Part shown: positions 1 through 6,701 of the stretch, piece by piece
How the letters are laid out: each line of letters begins with the position of its first letter
Position numbering within the stretch: the first letter of the stretch is position 1
Source of the DNA: Nitrospira sp.
GTDB taxonomy: Bacteria; Nitrospirota; Nitrospiria; Nitrospirales; Nitrospiraceae
Assembly: GCA_012032965.1 (NCBI GenBank)
Contig: JAAUPT010000093.1
Span: 1-6,815, forward strand
Reading direction: 5' to 3'
DNA length: 6,815 nt
The notes under the pieces: model-generated
What the model saw: only the letters and a program-made list of their open reading frames with translations
Told to the model about the DNA's origin: nothing
The model's database searches: none
Position numbers and translations under genes: made by a program

Positions 1-1
1 G

Positions 2-2279
2 ACCGAAGAAAAGATGATCGTGGTCGTGGCTCAGCGAGATCCTCAAACTGAGGAACCAGGATTGACGGATCTCTATCCGATTGGCACGAAGGCGACCGTC
101 AAACAACTGGGCCAATCGTCGGAAGGAACGATTCACGCCCTCGTCCAAGGGTTGGATCGAGTCGTGCTTCTAAAAGAAGAGCAGTCCACTCCCTATGCCA
201 CGGTTCGAGTTCGTACGCTGGAGCGTCCTTCCGACAGCGGACCTGAAGTCCAAGCGCTGCATCGGGCCATCCAGGAACTCCTGTCCGACCTTCCCCGACT
301 CATTGAAGCACCGGGTGTCCAGGAAGTCAGCGCAGTGCTGAGCAATGAGGACGACTCCCTCTCGCTGGCTTATCGCATTGCCTCCTTGGTCAACTTCAAC
401 GTCACAGAGGAACAACGCCTGCTTGAATGCACCTCAACCCTCGAGCTGTTGCGCAGTCTCTACGCCGCACTTTCGAAAGAACTCCAAATACTTCAGCTAC
501 GGGAGAAGATCGCAAAAGACGCACAGACAAAGATCGGCAAGAGCCAACGAGAGTACATTCTGCGCGAACAGCTGAAAGCCATCCAGCAGGAGTTGGGCGA
601 AGGCGAGGACGACGAGAACGAGGTGTCTCGGCTGAAAAAGCAAATCAACGAGGCAGACTTGCCTGACCATATTCGCAAGGAAGTGGAGCGGGAAGTTACC
701 AGGTTAAGCAAGGTGCCGCCGACATCGCCGGACCATCAGGTTCTTCGGACGTACCTGGAGCTGGTCCTCGAACTTCCTTGGAAGAAAGCGTCTGAAGAAC
801 ATCTCGATCTCTCCACCGTGCGCCAGGTGCTTGAAGATGATCATTACGGCATCAAAGAGGTGAAAGAACGGATCGTCGAACACTTGGCCGTCTTGAAGTT
901 GAACCCAAGAGCCAAGGCCCCGATTCTTTGTCTTGTCGGTCCTCCCGGCGTCGGCAAGACGAGCCTGGGGCAGTCGATTGCAAGGGCGATGGGCCGGACC
1001 TTTTGAACGATTCAGCCTCGGCGGGGTCCATGATGAAGCCGAGCTGCGTGGCCATCGCCGCACGTACGTTGGCTCATTACCAGGGCGCATCATTCAGGCG
1101 ATCCGACGTGCTGGGGTCAATAACCCGGTCTTGATGCTCGACGAAGTCGACAAGATGGGGCGCGATTTCCGAGGGGATCCGGCAGCAGCGCTGTTGGAGA
1201 TTCTCGACCCGGCACAGAATCACACATTCCGTGATCACTACTTGGATCTCCCCTTCGATCTGTCCAAGGTGTTCTTTATCACCACGGCCAACACCCTCGA
1301 CACCATCAGTCAACCCCTGTTGGATCGGATGGAAGTCATCCGCCTTCAAGGTTACAGCGAGCGAGAAAAGGCCGAAATTGCCCGTCGCTACTTGTGGCCG
1401 CGACGGCTCAAGGAGGCTGGCATCCTGAATAGCGAAGTGGTGCTCACGGACGACGTCCTGAACCTCGTCATCTCGCGCTATACCCGTGAAGCCGGCGTGC
1501 GCCAACTCGAGCAGATGCTGGGACGGTTGACCAGAAAAGTAGCCTTGACGTTCGCCGACCTCCCAGAAGACCAGGCACGACAGCCGGTCACCATTCAGGC
1601 CGATATACTTGGTGCGTGGTTGGGCTCCGAACGGTTTATGCCGGAGGAAGCCAGGAAGACTCTGCCTCCCGGCGTCGCCACCGGTCTTGCCTGGACCCCG
1701 ACTGGTGGAGATGTGCTCTATATTGAAACCACTCTACTCCCCGGTAGCCATGAGCTGACGCTGACGGGACAGCTGGGCGATATCATGCAGGAGTCTGCGC
1801 GGGCAGCGAGAAGCTATCTCTGGTCGCATGCTGAGAGCATGGGTTTGGACATCTCGCGTTTTAAACGGAATGGAATCCATATCCACGTACCCTCCGGAGC
1901 CATTCCGAAAGACGGTCCATCGGCTGGAATCACGATGGCCACTGCTCTGGCCTCCGCCTACGAAGGGAAAGCCGTGCGAAGCGACACAGCCATGACGGGG
2001 GAAATCAGTCTAAGCGGGCTCGTGTTGCCGGTAGGCGGCATCAAAGAGAAAGTGCTGGCGGCCCATCGCGCAGGAATCAAGCGGATCATCCTGCCGAAAG
2101 CCAATGAGAAAGATCTCAAGGATGTCCCACAGGAAGTACGAGACGAGCTGACCTTTATCCTAGCCGAACGGGTTGAAGAGGTGTTGCCGGCGGCCTTCAA
2201 TCCGGATTCGCACGACGCGTCATCCGGTAGTGGCAGTGAACCTGTAACGGCTTCCAGCACCGACAAGGATGATGCTTAA
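2..2279 (+). CDS. lon: ATP-dependent protease Lon (endopeptidase La), 5' partial, one-base frameshift
   Basis: Cytoplasmic AAA+ serine protease that unfolds and degrades damaged and regulatory proteins. The reading frame is already open at base 2, and alignment from memory to E. coli Lon (VAQ...EEPG...LF/LY..GT) puts about 45-50 residues upstream of the window. Order: LonB-type N domain (to about 500), helical linker with the REYILREQLKAIQQELGE motif (about 545-600), Walker A GPPGVGKTS (938-964), Walker B VLMLDEVDK (1128-1154), sensor FFITTAN and arginine region LLDRME, then the Lon protease domain. The catalytic dyad is Ser in KDGPSAG (codon 1920-1922) and Lys in GGIKEK (2049-2051), 43 residues apart as in E. 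coli S679/K722. A Ser/Asp-rich tail of about 23 residues ends it. The frame changes from 2 to 3 at a T4 run (1001-1004); removing one T restores GRTFERFSLGG. With that correction 758 residues are visible, so the full length would be near 805, normal for Lon. Everything else is intact. Confidence 0.95.
1001..1006 (+). other. Frameshift site in lon (extra T in T4 run, giving in-frame TGA)
   Basis: Frame 2 reads ...acc ttt tga and stops at 1004-1006. Dropping one T from the run at 1001-1004 gives acc ttt gaa cga ttc, that is TFERF, which is the expected Lon sequence, and frame 3 then stays open to 2279. The site lies about 15 codons after the Walker A lysine, so the truncated product would have no Walker B and no protease domain. 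UUU followed by UGA could in principle allow a +1 slip by the Phe tRNA, as in the prfB type of recoding. No Shine-Dalgarno-like stimulator is seen just upstream. A sequencing error or recent mutation is more likely. Confidence 0.85.
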
Positions 2280-3544
2280 GATTCATAGAAGGTACGGACA
2301 ATCTGCATCGTGTTGAACAGCAGGGCATGCCGTCGCGTATAGACGGCGTGGCCATAGTAATGGTCACGAGGATTTGTCGATCCGGTGCTGTCCTTGTAAT
2401 CAACGAGGAGACAGCGCCCTTCACCAGGGAATCGCACGGCGCGCCTGGCACATTCCAGCCAACGTTCGAATCCATCGTACGGCTCGACCATCTCCCACAC
2501 CCGTTTGTTCGCTGCTTTGGCTGATTCTGTCCGAGGGACGGCATCAGTGCCAGCCACCGCCAGTTCTTGAAGATAGTCTCCGCCCCAGGCAATCGGCATC
2601 TCCATGGTAATCTGCGGCAGCTCCATCTTGGCCAGCCAGCTCTTGCCATCTGTCCGCAAACTGCGGTGATTCACAACATGAAGCAGGTGCCCGATACCGG
2701 AAGGCTCCCACCCATAGCGAACCGGAGTCCCGTAGGTGACGATGTCAAGGGCGGTTCCGTTGAGCAGTGCTCCTGTCGCAAGCAGCGGTGCGATGAGTTT
2801 GATCGTGTTGGTAAGCTCCGACTGAGCCGTCTGGTCGGCATACTCGGTGAGAATATCCAACAACTTGGCCCGCCCGGTAATCGGGGTGGGGCAGAGAAGA
2901 TTCGACACAAGTGCCAGCACCAGCCCGGCCTGCCCATGCGCCTGAATTAGAATTCGGTTTCCCCTGCTGAGGTTATGCTCCTTGCAAAGCCTATGCAGTT
3001 GCGCGAGCAAAGAAACGGCGGCCGACGCCCGACCAAGATGGTGGTGTTCACATGACCAGAGCATCCTGTGGCAGAAGATGGGTTGGGCCAGTTTCTTGTT
3101 GACGGCCTTCTTGAACGATTCGACATAGGCCTCGGTGAAATTACCCGCGTCACCGATCTGCTCATCCAGAAGATGTTTTGTCGCGTCATTGTCCAGAAGC
3201 GGTGGCTTGAGCCCACCAGGCAGCAAGGGAATGCCGTTGGTCTCCTCCCGCATGGCTGCGAGTAGGGCATCGAGCCCAGACACACCCCGTGAGTACCCTC
3301 TCTTGAGCCCGCCCACCTCGTCCAACCGCTGTATACCGAACACATCGGTGCCATGGAGTGAGCCATGAAGGAAGAGAATACTTGTAACACCGGCTTGAGA
3401 AAGACGCACCCCACACTCGGCTATGGCCTCGACCCAGGCCGGCGATTCCGGCGGGATAATATCGGCGAGGTCAATCACAACCAGCCGCTCACCCGGGCTC
3501 TTTCGCGACAGCTCATCGTGCTGGAGGTTATTCTCAACCGGCAT
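2276..3544 (-). CDS. Alpha/beta-hydrolase-fold protein with altered nucleophile elbow, function unknown
   Basis: A 422-residue protein without a signal peptide or membrane segment, so probably cytoplasmic. Features suggest an alpha/beta-hydrolase (lipase/esterase-like) fold: strand plus oxyanion-type motif SILFLHGSLHG (residues 55-65), strand and elbow RILIQAHGQAGLVLAL (197-212), a VTYGTPVRYGW segment (269-279) like the VTxGTP of lipases, and a C-terminal DHYYGHAVYTR (394-404) that could carry the catalytic His (H395 or H399). The elbow aligns with GHSQGG but reads AHGQAG. Gly204 (codon ggg, complement of 2933-2935) therefore stands where the Ser nucleophile would be, and no catalytic activity can be assumed. 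It is the last of three minus-strand genes, 54 nt after its upstream neighbour. Its stop codon overlaps the lon stop. The ATG at 3544 is chosen because a stop lies just upstream in frame, but no good ribosome binding site is seen. Gene call certain; fold assignment moderate. Confidence 0.8.
   Translation of the reverse strand: MPVENNLQHDELSRKSPGERLVVIDLADIIPPESPAWVEAIAECGVRLSQAGVTSILFLHGSLHGTDVFGIQRLDEVGGLKRGYSRGVSGLDALLAAMREETNGIPLLPGGLKPPLLDNDATKHLLDEQIGDAGNFTEAYVESFKKAVNKKLAQPIFCHRMLWSCEHHHLGRASAAVSLLAQLHRLCKEHNLSRGNRILIQAHGQAGLVLALVSNLLCPTPITGRAKLLDILTEYADQTAQSELTNTIKLIAPLLATGALLNGTALDIVTYGTPVRYGWEPSGIGHLLHVVNHRSLRTDGKSWLAKMELPQITMEMPIAWGGDYLQELAVAGTDAVPRTESAKAANKRVWEMVEPYDGFERWLECARRAVRFPGEGRCLLVDYKDSTGSTNPRDHYYGHAVYTRRHALLFNTMQIVRTFYES
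2326..2350. repeat. Hairpin-forming inverted repeat inside the 3' end of the minus-strand gene
   Basis: CATGCCGTC (2326-2334) pairs with GACGGCGTG (2342-2350) across a 7-base loop, nine pairs including one T-G wobble. It lies about 47 bases past the lon stop codon. There is no T tract on either strand, so it is not a canonical intrinsic terminator. It may slow polymerase between the convergent genes, or it may be chance in coding DNA. Confidence 0.25.
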
Positions 3545-3558
3545 AGTGAATTACATAT

Positions 3559-3568
3559 CCGATATCGG
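3559..3568. repeat. Perfect 10-bp palindrome upstream of the minus-strand hydrolase-like gene
   Basis: CCGATATCGG is a perfect palindrome lying 14 bases upstream of the ATG at 3544, within the 54-base gap between two minus-strand genes. It could be an operator half of a local control element. It is short enough to occur by chance, and no convincing promoter boxes accompany it. Confidence 0.2.
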
Positions 3569-3598
3569 TTCGAGGCTGCAACAACACCACGGGGACGA

Positions 3599-4054
3599 TT
3601 ATGGAAGGCGAGTCGGGTTGGATTCTTGATCTGTGGTTGACTTCAATTGAGCGTGGCTCTTCGGCATGATAGCGGTGGCGGTACAAATCTTATTCTCTTC
3701 ATCGATTCGGCGGTCGACGATCTTCACGTCTTGCAAGTATTCCTGAACGATTTCCTCGCGAGTCAGCTCGATATCCTGCTCGCTCTCGCGCCCCGATCGT
3801 TCACGGACCCGGTCGACCATATGTTCTTTCACGAGGACGCGAATTTGCTTGGCTAAATCGGTCCTGGCTGAAAGCTCCGACACACGCTGGCACACCACCT
3901 TACCTTTGGTGAGATCGCCCTGGCCCTTGCCGATCCAATGCTGATCCGCAGAATACGCACCGTGACCGGCTTCACCTGCCTGTGCCGCAAGCCCCATTCC
4001 CCCGACGATCCAGAGGGCAGCAAGAACAGCGATAGTTTCAAATTTATTCGCCAA
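3599..4054 (-). CDS. Small exported protein, LPP20/FlgT-N-like module, function unknown
   Basis: A predicted 151-residue exported protein. The open frame extends upstream to 4306, but a signal peptide begins at residue 2 if TTG at 4054-4052 is the start: short charged start, hydrophobic core TIAVLAALWIVGGMGLAA, likely cleavage after AQA (residue 26). GGAGA sits 6 bases upstream of this TTG, and this start removes a 200-base overlap with the preceding gene. The mature part (44-131) has an amphipathic helix rich in Arg/Lys/Glu (SARTDLAKQIRVLVKEH), then LTREEIVQEYLQDVKIVDRR and a strand ICTATAIMPK. This helix-plus-strand pattern recalls the LPP20 lipoprotein and FlgT N-terminal modules, but the link is inferred from pattern only. 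Two Cys (55 and 124) might form a disulfide. It lies 52 nt after the minus-strand gene upstream of it, probably in the same transcript. Confidence 0.72.
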   Translation of the reverse strand: MANKFETIAVLAALWIVGGMGLAAQAGEAGHGAYSADQHWIGKGQGDLTKGKVVCQRVSELSARTDLAKQIRVLVKEHMVDRVRERSGRESEQDIELTREEIVQEYLQDVKIVDRRIDEENKICTATAIMPKSHAQLKSTTDQESNPTRLP

Positions 4055-4060
4055 TGCGTT

Positions 4061-4065
4061 TCTCC
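4061..4065 (-). promoter_or_regulatory. Ribosome binding site deciding the TTG start at 4054
   Basis: On the minus strand GGAGA is followed by six bases (aacgca) and then TTG. This spacing is ideal and it immediately precedes a signal-peptide-like sequence. Another in-frame TTG (4075-4073) has GGAAAGG only two bases away, too close. An ATG at 4159 would overlap the upstream gene and lacks a Shine-Dalgarno sequence. Confidence 0.6.
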
Positions 4066-4106
4066 ACGGACGCAACGCCTTTCCGCAATATCCCCAAGAA
4101 CGATCT

Positions 4107-5015
4107 TCACCTATACTGAGAGCGTGGCTGCTGTGACCGAGGACTACCATGAATGATTTCATTGAACGGACGAGGCGCACCCGACCCACCAGGAGGTGGG
4201 ATGAGCTCATGGCTCGGCATCCGACCAGGCCTACTCCCAGGCCTCGGTGGTTGAGGTGGAGCCTGGGGTTGCCTGCCAGTGATGATCTGCTGCGCGATAA
4301 TGACATGCGGGTTACTTGGAGAGAGACCGCTCGCGCTATTCAGCAGGCCTTGAGGAATGCCAGCCGGCGAGACCAAGATCCAATTCGTCCAGGCCTGCGA
4401 CACCATGGCGTTCGATTGTACGCGATTGAGGATTTCCTTCCGCTTTTGCGCAGCCTGCTGGACTTGGTCGGGTGTCGACGCGCTGCCCAAGGCGTGATTT
4501 ACAGTGTTCAGCTCTTCTTGAAGCTGTTCATTCTCCTGCTTCATGGCCACCAACTGGGCACGGGCATCTTCGTTCTCGCGAAGTGCCGTGATCGCCTGCG
4601 CCACTTCGTCCGTGTCCATCTGCGCCAGGAGGTCCGCTTTTATCACCACGACATCGCCATCAAGGCTTGTGGAGATCTGCTGATTGAGCACGATCACTAA
4701 TCCAGCTGTGTAGGTACGGATTTCGTCTTTGGTCACATCCATATCACTGACGACCGTGACGCTTTCTAGGTACGTTGCAACCTGCTCGAGCGCGTTCCGT
4801 TTGGCAGCTTCGGTCGCGAGCCTGATCGCATCTTCGCGGGTATCACGGTTCCCCATTCGATGTTCGCCCTGTGCAGTGACAACCCGGATGTCAGCCAGCG
4901 CCGAGGGTACGGCTGAAAACATCGTCGCGAGCGTGAGGCAACAAGTAAAAGAGTGAAAAAGATTCCTCGGCAGGCGGCTCGGGGGGAAAGACGGTTGATA
5001 AATTCGACCGGACAT
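4107..5015 (-). CDS. Exported coiled-coil protein with proline-rich C-terminus, function unknown
   Basis: A 302-residue exported protein counted from ATG at 5015; a GTG directly before it would add one residue. The signal peptide has an unusually long n-region and a core CCLTLATMFSAVPSALA, with likely cleavage after Ala41. The mature N-terminal module (42-133) contains EDAIRLATEAAKRNALEQVATYLESV, then VTKDEIRTYTAGLVIVL and a strand VVVIKADLL. This pattern recalls the FlgT N-terminal/LPP20 fold and resembles the next gene downstream. Residues about 136-200 are Glu/Gln/Lys-rich helix, probably coiled coil (REN...QLVAMKQENEQLQEELN). A helical or hydrophobic stretch with two Trp (AWTNW) follows. 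The tail from about 248 is low-complexity Pro/Gly/Arg/Ser. It is the first gene of the minus-strand trio and sits divergent to the gene at 5209. A role in the periplasm or outer membrane is inferred; no enzyme motif is seen. Confidence 0.8.
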   Translation of the reverse strand: MSGRIYQPSFPPSRLPRNLFHSFTCCLTLATMFSAVPSALADIRVVTAQGEHRMGNRDTREDAIRLATEAAKRNALEQVATYLESVTVVSDMDVTKDEIRTYTAGLVIVLNQQISTSLDGDVVVIKADLLAQMDTDEVAQAITALRENEDARAQLVAMKQENEQLQEELNTVNHALGSASTPDQVQQAAQKRKEILNRVQSNAMVSQAWTNWILVSPAGIPQGLLNSASGLSPSNPHVIIAQQIITGRQPQAPPQPPRPGSRPGRMPSHELIPPPGGSGAPRPFNEIIHGSPRSQQPRSQYR

Positions 5016-5021
5016 CACCTA

Positions 5022-5027
5022 CCCTTT
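5022..5027 (-). promoter_or_regulatory. Ribosome binding site for the gene starting at 5015
   Basis: On the minus strand AAAGGG is followed by six bases (taggtg) and ATG at 5015. The spacing favours this ATG over the adjacent GTG at 5018, which would leave only three bases. Confidence 0.55.
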
Positions 5028-5152
5028 AATTCTTTATAAGAAGAACTCCGTCGCAAGAGGTAGCGGTAACCGTCATGTTTTCAGCTTAACACCCAGAACG
5101 TAGTCTGGCCAGCATTCTGCTAAGGCGTTGCCCCACCTTGCCTTCCAGAAAA

Positions 5153-5188
5153 TTTGCATGTTAGGGTACCAGTTCCCTTACTTGCAAA
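5153..5188. repeat. 36-bp imperfect inverted repeat in the divergent intergenic region
   Basis: Two 14-base arms (5153-5166 and 5175-5188) flank an 8-base centre. The arms pair as TTTGCA, GT and AGGG against CCCT, AC and TGCAAA, with two symmetric T-T mismatches: 12 of 14 positions pair. It ends three bases before the GAGGA ribosome binding site of the gene at 5209 and lies in the 193-base region between divergent genes. It could be a DNA operator, or an RNA hairpin in the leader that affects translation. It has no T tract, so it is not a usual terminator. The rest of 5016-5208 shows no RNA gene and no strong promoter boxes. Confidence 0.5.
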
Positions 5189-5191
5189 CAT

Positions 5192-5196
5192 GAGGA
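5192..5196 (+). promoter_or_regulatory. Probable ribosome binding site for the gene at 5209
   Basis: GAGGA precedes ATG 5209 by 12 bases, longer than ideal. No other in-frame start is possible between it and the gene, because a TGA lies in frame at 5191-5193. An ATG at 5190 is out of frame. The long spacing suggests modest translation or an influence of the adjacent hairpin. Confidence 0.4.
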
Positions 5197-5208
5197 TTAT
5201 TTTTCGTC

Positions 5209-6231
5209 ATGCTACCTCCTTCTCGGTGTTTTTCGTTGATCCTTCTCGGGTTGCTGGCCCTATTGCTTGAAATCGGGATCCCAGCCCGCCTCAATGCGGC
5301 CACCCCAGCCGGCAAGAAGGCTCCTGCTTCTGTCCCTCAAGCAAAACATGTCGTCCTTTTCGTTCTGGAGGGATTTAGCCACGATTCGCTCAAGGGCGCT
5401 GCGATGCCGGTCCTGAAGAAGCTAATCAAGGAAGGGTCGGTCACATGGACCGCCGGCGGGGTCGAGCCAGCCCTGCGATTGCCGACGATGGCTTCACTGA
5501 TTACCGGCATGCCGGTAGAAAAACATGGAATCACCTGGAACTCCTTTGAATTCAGCCGAGGCTACCCGCGCCCACCCAGTCTCTTCGACTATCTGGATTT
5601 GAGCGGAGGCCGCGATAGTGCCATCTTTTTCATGGAAGAGTCCCTCTATCAGCTGGCTAAGCCCACTCCTTATACCGACTATCAACTCTGCGGAGCGTTG
5701 CGGCCCGAGTGCGGCCCTCAAAAACTCGTCGCCTACATCCAGCAGTATTTCCAGAAGGCCACCAGTGGGCACGGCTACGGCCACGCGGTGCTCGCATTGC
5801 CCCATTTGTTGGTGGTTCATCTTCCAGAGGCAGGTAGAGCCGGTGTGACGCACGGCTGGAATTCAAAGGAGTATCGAGAGGCCCTGCAAACCGTCGACGC
5901 CTCGATGCAATCCGTTCTTGATCTATTCAAGCACCACAAGCTTTTGGACCGCACCACTGTCCTTGTCACAACTCTCAGTGGGAAGGGAACCGACCCCGGC
6001 GCTGAGACTCCACCAGTCGACGCACCGGTCGTTCCCTGGATCGTCTCAGGTGCCGGGATCAAGCGCGGCCAAACTATTCATCAGCCGGTGTCCATCATCG
6101 ACACCGGAGCCACGGTGATGCGAATCCTCAAGCTCGAGACCCACACCGAATGGGACAGTAAGGTCGTGGAAGAAATCTTTCAAACCACCGCGAAGGCTAA
6201 GCGCACTGTACCGCGCGCGAAGAAACGTTAA
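5209..6231 (+). CDS. Exported alkaline-phosphatase-superfamily protein (phosphodiesterase/NPP-like), likely inactive
   Basis: A 340-residue protein with a signal peptide (core SLILLGLLALLLEIGIPA, cleavage near residue 30) and a type I phosphodiesterase/nucleotide pyrophosphatase-like fold. Landmarks: strand HVVLFVLEGFSHDSL (47-61), nucleophile region LRLPTMASLITGMPVEKHGI (89-108), GVTHGWNSKEY (212-222), TTVLVTTLSGKG (249-260) and VVPWIVSGAGIKRGQ (274-288). The family binds two metals with conserved Asp/His. Here the first Asp is Glu54, the DxxGH pair aligns to Gly209 and Val213, and the TDHG pair is Leu256-Ser257. The late His before VPW is also not seen. Only the nucleophile position, Thr93, is kept. 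It is therefore probably a pseudoenzyme, perhaps a binding or scaffold protein of the periplasm. Cys161 and Cys168 may form a disulfide, and the tail is Lys/Arg-rich. A second gene follows after six bases, suggesting an operon. Confidence 0.88.
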   Translation: MLPPSRCFSLILLGLLALLLEIGIPARLNAATPAGKKAPASVPQAKHVVLFVLEGFSHDSLKGAAMPVLKKLIKEGSVTWTAGGVEPALRLPTMASLITGMPVEKHGITWNSFEFSRGYPRPPSLFDYLDLSGGRDSAIFFMEESLYQLAKPTPYTDYQLCGALRPECGPQKLVAYIQQYFQKATSGHGYGHAVLALPHLLVVHLPEAGRAGVTHGWNSKEYREALQTVDASMQSVLDLFKHHKLLDRTTVLVTTLSGKGTDPGAETPPVDAPVVPWIVSGAGIKRGQTIHQPVSIIDTGATVMRILKLETHTEWDSKVVEEIFQTTAKAKRTVPRAKKR

Positions 6232-6237
6232 CGCTCC

Positions 6238-6701
6238 ATGCACGACGACATTGTGATACGACGGCGACTCCTCGTATTTGGATGGGCACTGGCCGGTTTG
6301 CTGACGCTTGCTTCTGCCCAAGGGAGCTTTGCCGGAGAGCCACCGGCTCATCTCAAAGAACACCCAATTACCATCGATGCCACGAAGTTGGTGCCCACTT
6401 CATGGTGGCAGATACCGGGCATCACCCCTTCCATCTGGAATTCGACCCCGAGTCGCTCGATGCTCCCAAGACCTCGGAACTTCGCGAATTGCAGTTGCGT
6501 CCGGGCAAGTACAAGTTCATCGGCTTCACCTTCGACTTTCCCTTTACCGTCAATCTGAACGGCACGCTCGATTTCTCAGCATCATTGGATCAGTGTGTGG
6601 GTGGCCGTGGGACCCAGACCCTGGTCGTGTCGTGCAAACGGATGTACCCTCACGGCGGACAACGCGACCCCTACTACGAGCAACAACCAAACAATGGCTG
6701 A
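6238..6701 (+). pseudogene. Small exported protein, function unknown, broken by a one-base frameshift
   Basis: Frame 1 from ATG 6238 encodes a signal peptide (RRRLLVFGWALAGLLTLASA, cleavage near ASA or FAG) and then EPPAHLKEHPITIDATKL. It then degrades into Ser/Pro-rich text typical of a wrong frame and stops at 6558. Frame 3 carries the sensible continuation GAHFMVADTGHHPFHLEF, then a Lys/Phe-rich beta-like stretch (PGKYKFIGFTFDFPFTV), two Cys (in DQCVGG and VVSCKR), and ends at 6701. One added G near 6390 (ttggtgcc to ttgggtgcc) would join the halves as KLGAHFMV, giving 154 residues. The product is probably a small secreted beta-rich protein. Its start lies six bases after the upstream stop, so the two are probably cotranscribed. 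Family not recognised. A real mutation or a sequencing error would both fit. Confidence 0.65.
6387..6400 (+). other. Inferred frameshift junction in the small exported protein gene
   Basis: The N-terminal coding sense is in frame 1 and the C-terminal sense is in frame 3, so one base is missing. Protein plausibility places the change close to the GG at 6390-6391, where one extra G gives aag ttg ggt gcc cac ttc. The exact base cannot be fixed, since both frames are open from 6282 to 6558. No slippery heptamer for -1 recoding is visible. Confidence 0.5.

Noticed and set aside
1001..1006. Programmed +1 recoding of lon
   Set aside because: UUU UGA could slip, but there is no upstream Shine-Dalgarno stimulator at prfB-like spacing and I know of no Lon that uses recoding. 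Kept only as a minor alternative.
1077..1505. Minus-strand open frame of 142 codons inside lon
   Set aside because: It is antisense to the conserved AAA+ region of lon, with no recognisable motif or start signal.
2326..2350. Hairpin as a rho-independent terminator of lon
   Set aside because: There is no T tract on either strand and the hairpin lies inside a coding region.
3365..3640. Plus-strand open frame of 91 codons
   Set aside because: It is antisense to the start of the hydrolase-like gene and the gap before it. The product is Arg-rich and motif-free.
4055..4306. Longer N-terminus for the small exported protein starting upstream at 4306 or 4159
   Set aside because: These starts overlap the upstream gene, lack a Shine-Dalgarno sequence and would bury the signal peptide. 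The TTG at 4054 with GGAGA six bases away fits better.
4149..4700. Plus-strand open frame of 183 codons
   Set aside because: It lies antisense to the exported coiled-coil gene, is rich in Arg/Leu without motifs, and has no ribosome binding site or signal peptide. It is a shadow of the minus-strand gene.
5033..5038. TATAAA on the minus strand as a -10 box for the gene at 5015
   Set aside because: Transcription would start inside the ribosome binding site, and no -35 box is found at 16-18 bases.
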